DNA from: CAIWXH01 sp964555675
Lineage (GTDB): Bacteria; Chloroflexota; Chloroflexia; Chloroflexales; Chloroflexaceae
Reading direction: 5' to 3'
NCBI GenBank assembly: GCA_964555675.1
Contig: CAZKTU010000139.1
Span: forward strand, 1-16,311
DNA: 16,311 nt
A program made the translations under genes and the position numbers. Positions 13,937 through 16,311 of the stretch are shown here, one piece after another (within the stretch, counting starts at the first letter, position 1; the number at the start of each line of letters is the position of its first letter). Below the pieces are notes generated by a model. That model had not been told where the DNA came from. It searched no databases and saw only the letters and a list, made by a program, of their open reading frames with translations.

Positions 13937-15451
13937 ATGGGTAAGACGATTATCCTGCTGGGGATCCCTGTCGAAGACCTGACCATGAGCGAAGCGATGT
14001 CCCGCTGCGAGGCCTATATCCGCGCGGGACGGGCAACGGGGCGGCCTCACTATGTCACCACCGCCAACGCCGACTTCGCCGTCCTCGGGCTCAAAGACCC
14101 TGAGCTCCGCCGCCTGCTTCTCGAGTCTGATATGACCACGGCGGATGGTATGCCCCTGGTCTGGGCCTCTCGCCTGCTGGGCTTGCCGATCGAGGGTCGC
14201 GTCACCGGCTCCGATATGGTCCCCGCTCTCGCCGAGTTGTGCGCCCGCAACGGCTTCTCCGTCTTCCTCCTCGGCGCCCGCAGCGGCGTTGCCGCCCGTA
14301 CGGGTGAGATCCTCAGCCAGCGTTTCCCTGGCCTGAAGATCGCCGGAACCTACTCGCCACCCCCGGCCCCGCTCCTCGAGATGGACCCCGCTATTGTCGA
14401 GCAGGTGCGCACCGCGAAACCCGATCTCTTGCTGGTTGCCTTTGGTACGCCAAAGCAGGAGAAGTGGATCAAGATGCACCTCTTTAATCTCCAGGTTCCC
14501 CTGAGCATCGGCATCGGCGCCTCGTTCGACTTTATCGTCGGCGAGCAGAAGCGCGCACCGCTCTGGATGCAGAAGTATGGCCTCGAGTGGCTGTACCGGC
14601 TCTCCAATGAGCCGCAGCGCCTCTGGAAGCGTTACGTGCTCGATATGTTCTATTTCAGCGTCTTCTTCGTTCGCCAGTTCTGGGAGATGCGCGTCAAGCA
14701 CGCGCCCACTACCCCGCTGCCCCCGCCCGAGCCTCGCCTCGTCGAGGATGTGACTGTCATGCGCATCGTCGGGCGCATGGATGTGAGCAACCAGGATAGC
14801 TTCGTCGAGCAGGCTAATCGCTCGCTCGCCGAACGCCCATACCTGATCCTCGACATGAACGCAACGACGTTTCTCGATAGCTCGGCCCTGGGCGCTCTGG
14901 TGACCCTCACCCGCACGGCCCGCAATGCGGGCGGCCAGCTCTGGCTGGTGCGCGTGCCGCCACAGATCGCGCAACTCTTCACTATGATGCGCCTCGAGCA
15001 CTTCTTCGACATTCGCGCCGATGTCGAGGCTGCTATCGTCCAACGTTATACGACCCCCGAGGCGCCCCCCGTGCCCGAGCCCATCTCTAGCGGCTGGTCT
15101 GTGGTGAAGATGCCCCGTGTTGTCGACGCGACCAATGCCGCAACCCTGCAAGAGCGCTGTGCCGAAGGCCTCGCCTCGAACCCCTGGCTCGTCCTGGACT
15201 TTAGCGAGAGTGTCTTCCTCGCTAGCGCCGGCCTTGCAATGATGGTCAAGCTCAATCGTGATGCCGAGGAGCGCGGCGGTAAACTGCTCGTCGCCGGCTG
15301 CACCCGCGATGTGACCCGCACTATCCAGATGGTCCGCCTCGACCAGGTCCTTACCGTTGTCGGCGACCTCGATGCCGCCATTAGCTCGCCCCTGGCAGCT
15401 CAGCCCCCGGCCCCGCCCGCCGCTACCCTCCCCTCCCCAAAGCACTCCTGA
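13937..15451 (+). CDS. GT26 (WecG/TagA/CpsF) glycosyltransferase fused to two STAS domains
   Basis: Residues 1-233 are a GT26 glycosyltransferase, which in the family moves a sugar such as ManNAc(A) onto an undecaprenyl-linked acceptor: TTANADFAV (41-49), TADGMPLVWASRLLG (68-82, D70), RVTGSD (88-93), LLGARSGVA (111-119), LLVAFGTPKQEKWI (165-178), GIGASFDFIVGEQKRAP (192-208). A hydrophobic segment (about 234-250) may bind the membrane. Two STAS domains follow, about 267-370 and 384-485. The first has FLDSSALG (D314, S315), the phosphosite form of SpoIIAA-like anti-sigma antagonists; the second has FLASAGLA (A429, S430), lacking the Asp. The tail (486-504) is Pro-rich. There is no frameshift between domains. 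The start has only weak upstream purines (GAGAGATAAGG). It is flanked by its own regulatory region and a strong terminator, so it is monocistronic. Confidence 0.9.
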   Translation: MGKTIILLGIPVEDLTMSEAMSRCEAYIRAGRATGRPHYVTTANADFAVLGLKDPELRRLLLESDMTTADGMPLVWASRLLGLPIEGRVTGSDMVPALAELCARNGFSVFLLGARSGVAARTGEILSQRFPGLKIAGTYSPPPAPLLEMDPAIVEQVRTAKPDLLLVAFGTPKQEKWIKMHLFNLQVPLSIGIGASFDFIVGEQKRAPLWMQKYGLEWLYRLSNEPQRLWKRYVLDMFYFSVFFVRQFWEMRVKHAPTTPLPPPEPRLVEDVTVMRIVGRMDVSNQDSFVEQANRSLAERPYLILDMNATTFLDSSALGALVTLTRTARNAGGQLWLVRVPPQIAQLFTMMRLEHFFDIRADVEAAIVQRYTTPEAPPVPEPISSGWSVVKMPRVVDATNAATLQERCAEGLASNPWLVLDFSESVFLASAGLAMMVKLNRDAEERGGKLLVAGCTRDVTRTIQMVRLDQVLTVVGDLDAAISSPLAAQPPAPPAATLPSPKHS

Positions 15452-15469
15452 ACGTACTCCTAAATGCTA

Positions 15470-15509
15470 AAGAGGGGGCGGGGCAGTATGCCCCGCCCCC
15501 CTTTCGTTT
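15470..15509 (+). terminator. Strong intrinsic terminator of the GT26-STAS gene
   Basis: GGGGGCGGGGCA (15474-15485) and TGCCCCGCCCCC (15489-15500) pair perfectly over 12 bp with a 3-nt loop, followed by the T-rich TTTCGTTTT. It starts about 20 bases after the stop codon. This is the best terminator in the window. Confidence 0.88.
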
Positions 15510-15605
15510 TGCCCAGGCCGAGAGGCGCTGAGGGGCTGCAGCCACCCTTCGCAAAAAACAAGCACACGATCACACAGGGTTTGCTCTGACTCGGCTTCCT
15601 GGCGC

Positions 15606-15642
15606 AAAAAGAGAGGAGGCGCCTAATGTGCGCCTCCTCTCT
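15606..15642 (-). terminator. gmd: Intrinsic terminator of gmd
   Basis: AGAGAGGAGGCGC (15610-15622) and GCGCCTCCTCTCT (15630-15642) form a perfect 13-bp stem with a 7-nt loop. Read on the minus strand the stem runs straight into a TTTTT tract (15610-15606), so it ends transcription arriving from gmd about 130 bases upstream. On the plus strand it lacks a comparable T-tract. Confidence 0.8.
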
Positions 15643-15711
15643 CTACTTGTCGGGCTGTCAGCCTTTGTGCAATTTCAACCTGCCCGGTTGGGCTTGCGGG
15701 GTGGGGTTTTG

Positions 15712-15764
15712 GGGAGGGCGAAGCCCTCTCCGGCCCTACCATGGCCAAACAGATCGGCTGTTTG
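15712..15764. repeat. Two small hairpins in the gmd 3' region
   Basis: GAGGGC/GCCCTC (15714-15719 and 15723-15728) and CAAACAG/CTGTTTG (15746-15752 and 15758-15764) are short inverted repeats between the gmd stop and its terminator. They probably fold in the gmd transcript; no specific role is evident. Confidence 0.4.
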
Positions 15765-15768
15765 CGTC

Positions 15769-16311
15769 CTAGCGCATCTGGTCCTTGACCAGCTTCAGGT
15801 CCGACTCGACCATCATCTGAACCAGCTGGGCGAACGAGACCTTCGGCTTCCACCCCAGCTTCTCACGGGCCTTGCTGGGGTCGCCGATCAGCAGGTCGAC
15901 CTCGGCGGGGCGCATGAAGCGCTCGTCCATCACCACGTAGTTCTTGTAGTCCAGTTCGACCGCCCCGAAGGCCAGCTCGCAGAACTCGCGCACCGAGTAG
16001 GTCTCGTTCGTGGCGATCACATAGTCGTCGGGCTCGTCCTGCTGCAGCATCAGCCACATGGCCTCGACATAGTCGCCGGCGAAGCCCCAGTCGCGCCGGG
16101 CGTCGAGGTTGCCCAGGCGCAGCTCGTGGTCGAGGCCCAGCTTGATGCGGGCCACGGCGTGGGCGATCTTGCGGGTCACGAACTCCAGGCCGCGGCGCGG
16201 GCTCTCGTGGTTGAAGAGGATGCCGCTGCTGGCGTGCATGTTGTAGCTCTCACGGTAGTTGACCGTGATCCAGTGGCCGTAGACTTTGGCGACGCCGTAG
16301 GGGCTGCGCGG
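15769..16311 (-). CDS. gmd: GDP-mannose 4,6-dehydratase, C-terminal part
   Basis: Converts GDP-D-mannose to GDP-4-keto-6-deoxy-D-mannose, precursor of GDP-fucose, GDP-rhamnose and related sugars; NADP-dependent extended SDR enzyme. Only the last 180 residues are in the window; the frame is open to the right edge and the true start lies outside. The catalytic YxxxK (SPYGVAKVYGHW) is the first visible motif, followed by NYRESYNMHASSGILFNHESPRRG, FVTRKI, LGNLDARRDWGFAGDYVEAMW, TNETYSVREFCELAF, MRPAEVDLLIGDPSKAREKLGW. These are characteristic Gmd sequences. Internal ATGs such as that at 16239 are not the start. It is convergent with the GT26-STAS gene, and it fits with the glycosyltransferases as the precursor-supply step of a deoxysugar-containing glycan. 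Confidence 0.95.
   Translation of the reverse strand, partial: PRSPYGVAKVYGHWITVNYRESYNMHASSGILFNHESPRRGLEFVTRKIAHAVARIKLGLDHELRLGNLDARRDWGFAGDYVEAMWLMLQQDEPDDYVIATNETYSVREFCELAFGAVELDYKNYVVMDERFMRPAEVDLLIGDPSKAREKLGWKPKVSFAQLVQMMVESDLKLVKDQMR

Noticed and set aside
13874..15445. A 523-codon open frame on the minus strand opposite the GT26-STAS gene
   Set aside because: Antisense shadow; the plus frame has continuous GT26 and STAS motifs.

Overview
The window is high-GC bacterial chromosome with strong G/C preference at third codon positions. It most resembles a member of the Chloroflexota, probably class Chloroflexia. The pointers are a Thermus-like asparaginyl-tRNA synthetase, a secreted sortase carrying the ETGHTL...FGYPI...VQYFERARLE repeat that I associate from memory with Chloroflexota surface proteins, and GT4/GT26 polysaccharide genes. 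This placement is inference; no rRNA or other marker gene is present.

Layout. 3-2658: a housekeeping pair, asnS (minus) and an M20-type metallopeptidase (plus), diverging from a compact intergenic region whose two -35 boxes lie back to back. 2659-2979: a gene-free, palindrome-rich gap between convergent genes. It holds two perfect copies of the 16-bp chromosomal parS centromere sequence, centres 92 bp apart, plus several inverted repeats. 2980-4356: a calcineurin-like metallophosphoesterase (minus). 4526-10859: a probable five-gene plus-strand operon with gaps of 38-96 bp: a hypothetical protein, a long GH31 glycosidase, a secreted repeat-sortase, a three-helix membrane protein and a SAM methyltransferase, ending in a GC-rich hairpin.

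10860-11280 is a lower-GC regulatory stretch. It precedes a two-gene GT4 glycosyltransferase operon (11281-13644) that ends in a hairpin terminator. A second regulatory stretch precedes the most unusual gene of the window (13937-15451): a GT26 (WecG/TagA/CpsF) glycosyltransferase fused to two C-terminal STAS (anti-sigma-antagonist-like) domains, one with the DSS phosphosite motif intact and one degenerate. A strong plus-strand terminator and a minus-strand terminator separate it from the 3' part of gmd (GDP-mannose 4,6-dehydratase), which runs off the right edge.

How the genes work together. The right third reads as an envelope or exopolysaccharide locus: gmd supplies GDP-deoxysugar precursors, two GT4 enzymes and a GT26 enzyme extend a glycan, and the STAS tail suggests that glycan synthesis is coupled to a phosphorylation-dependent partner switch. 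The leaders of the GT4 operon and the GT26-STAS gene share sequence elements, suggesting co-regulation. The parS pair suggests the window lies in the origin-proximal ParABS domain of the chromosome.
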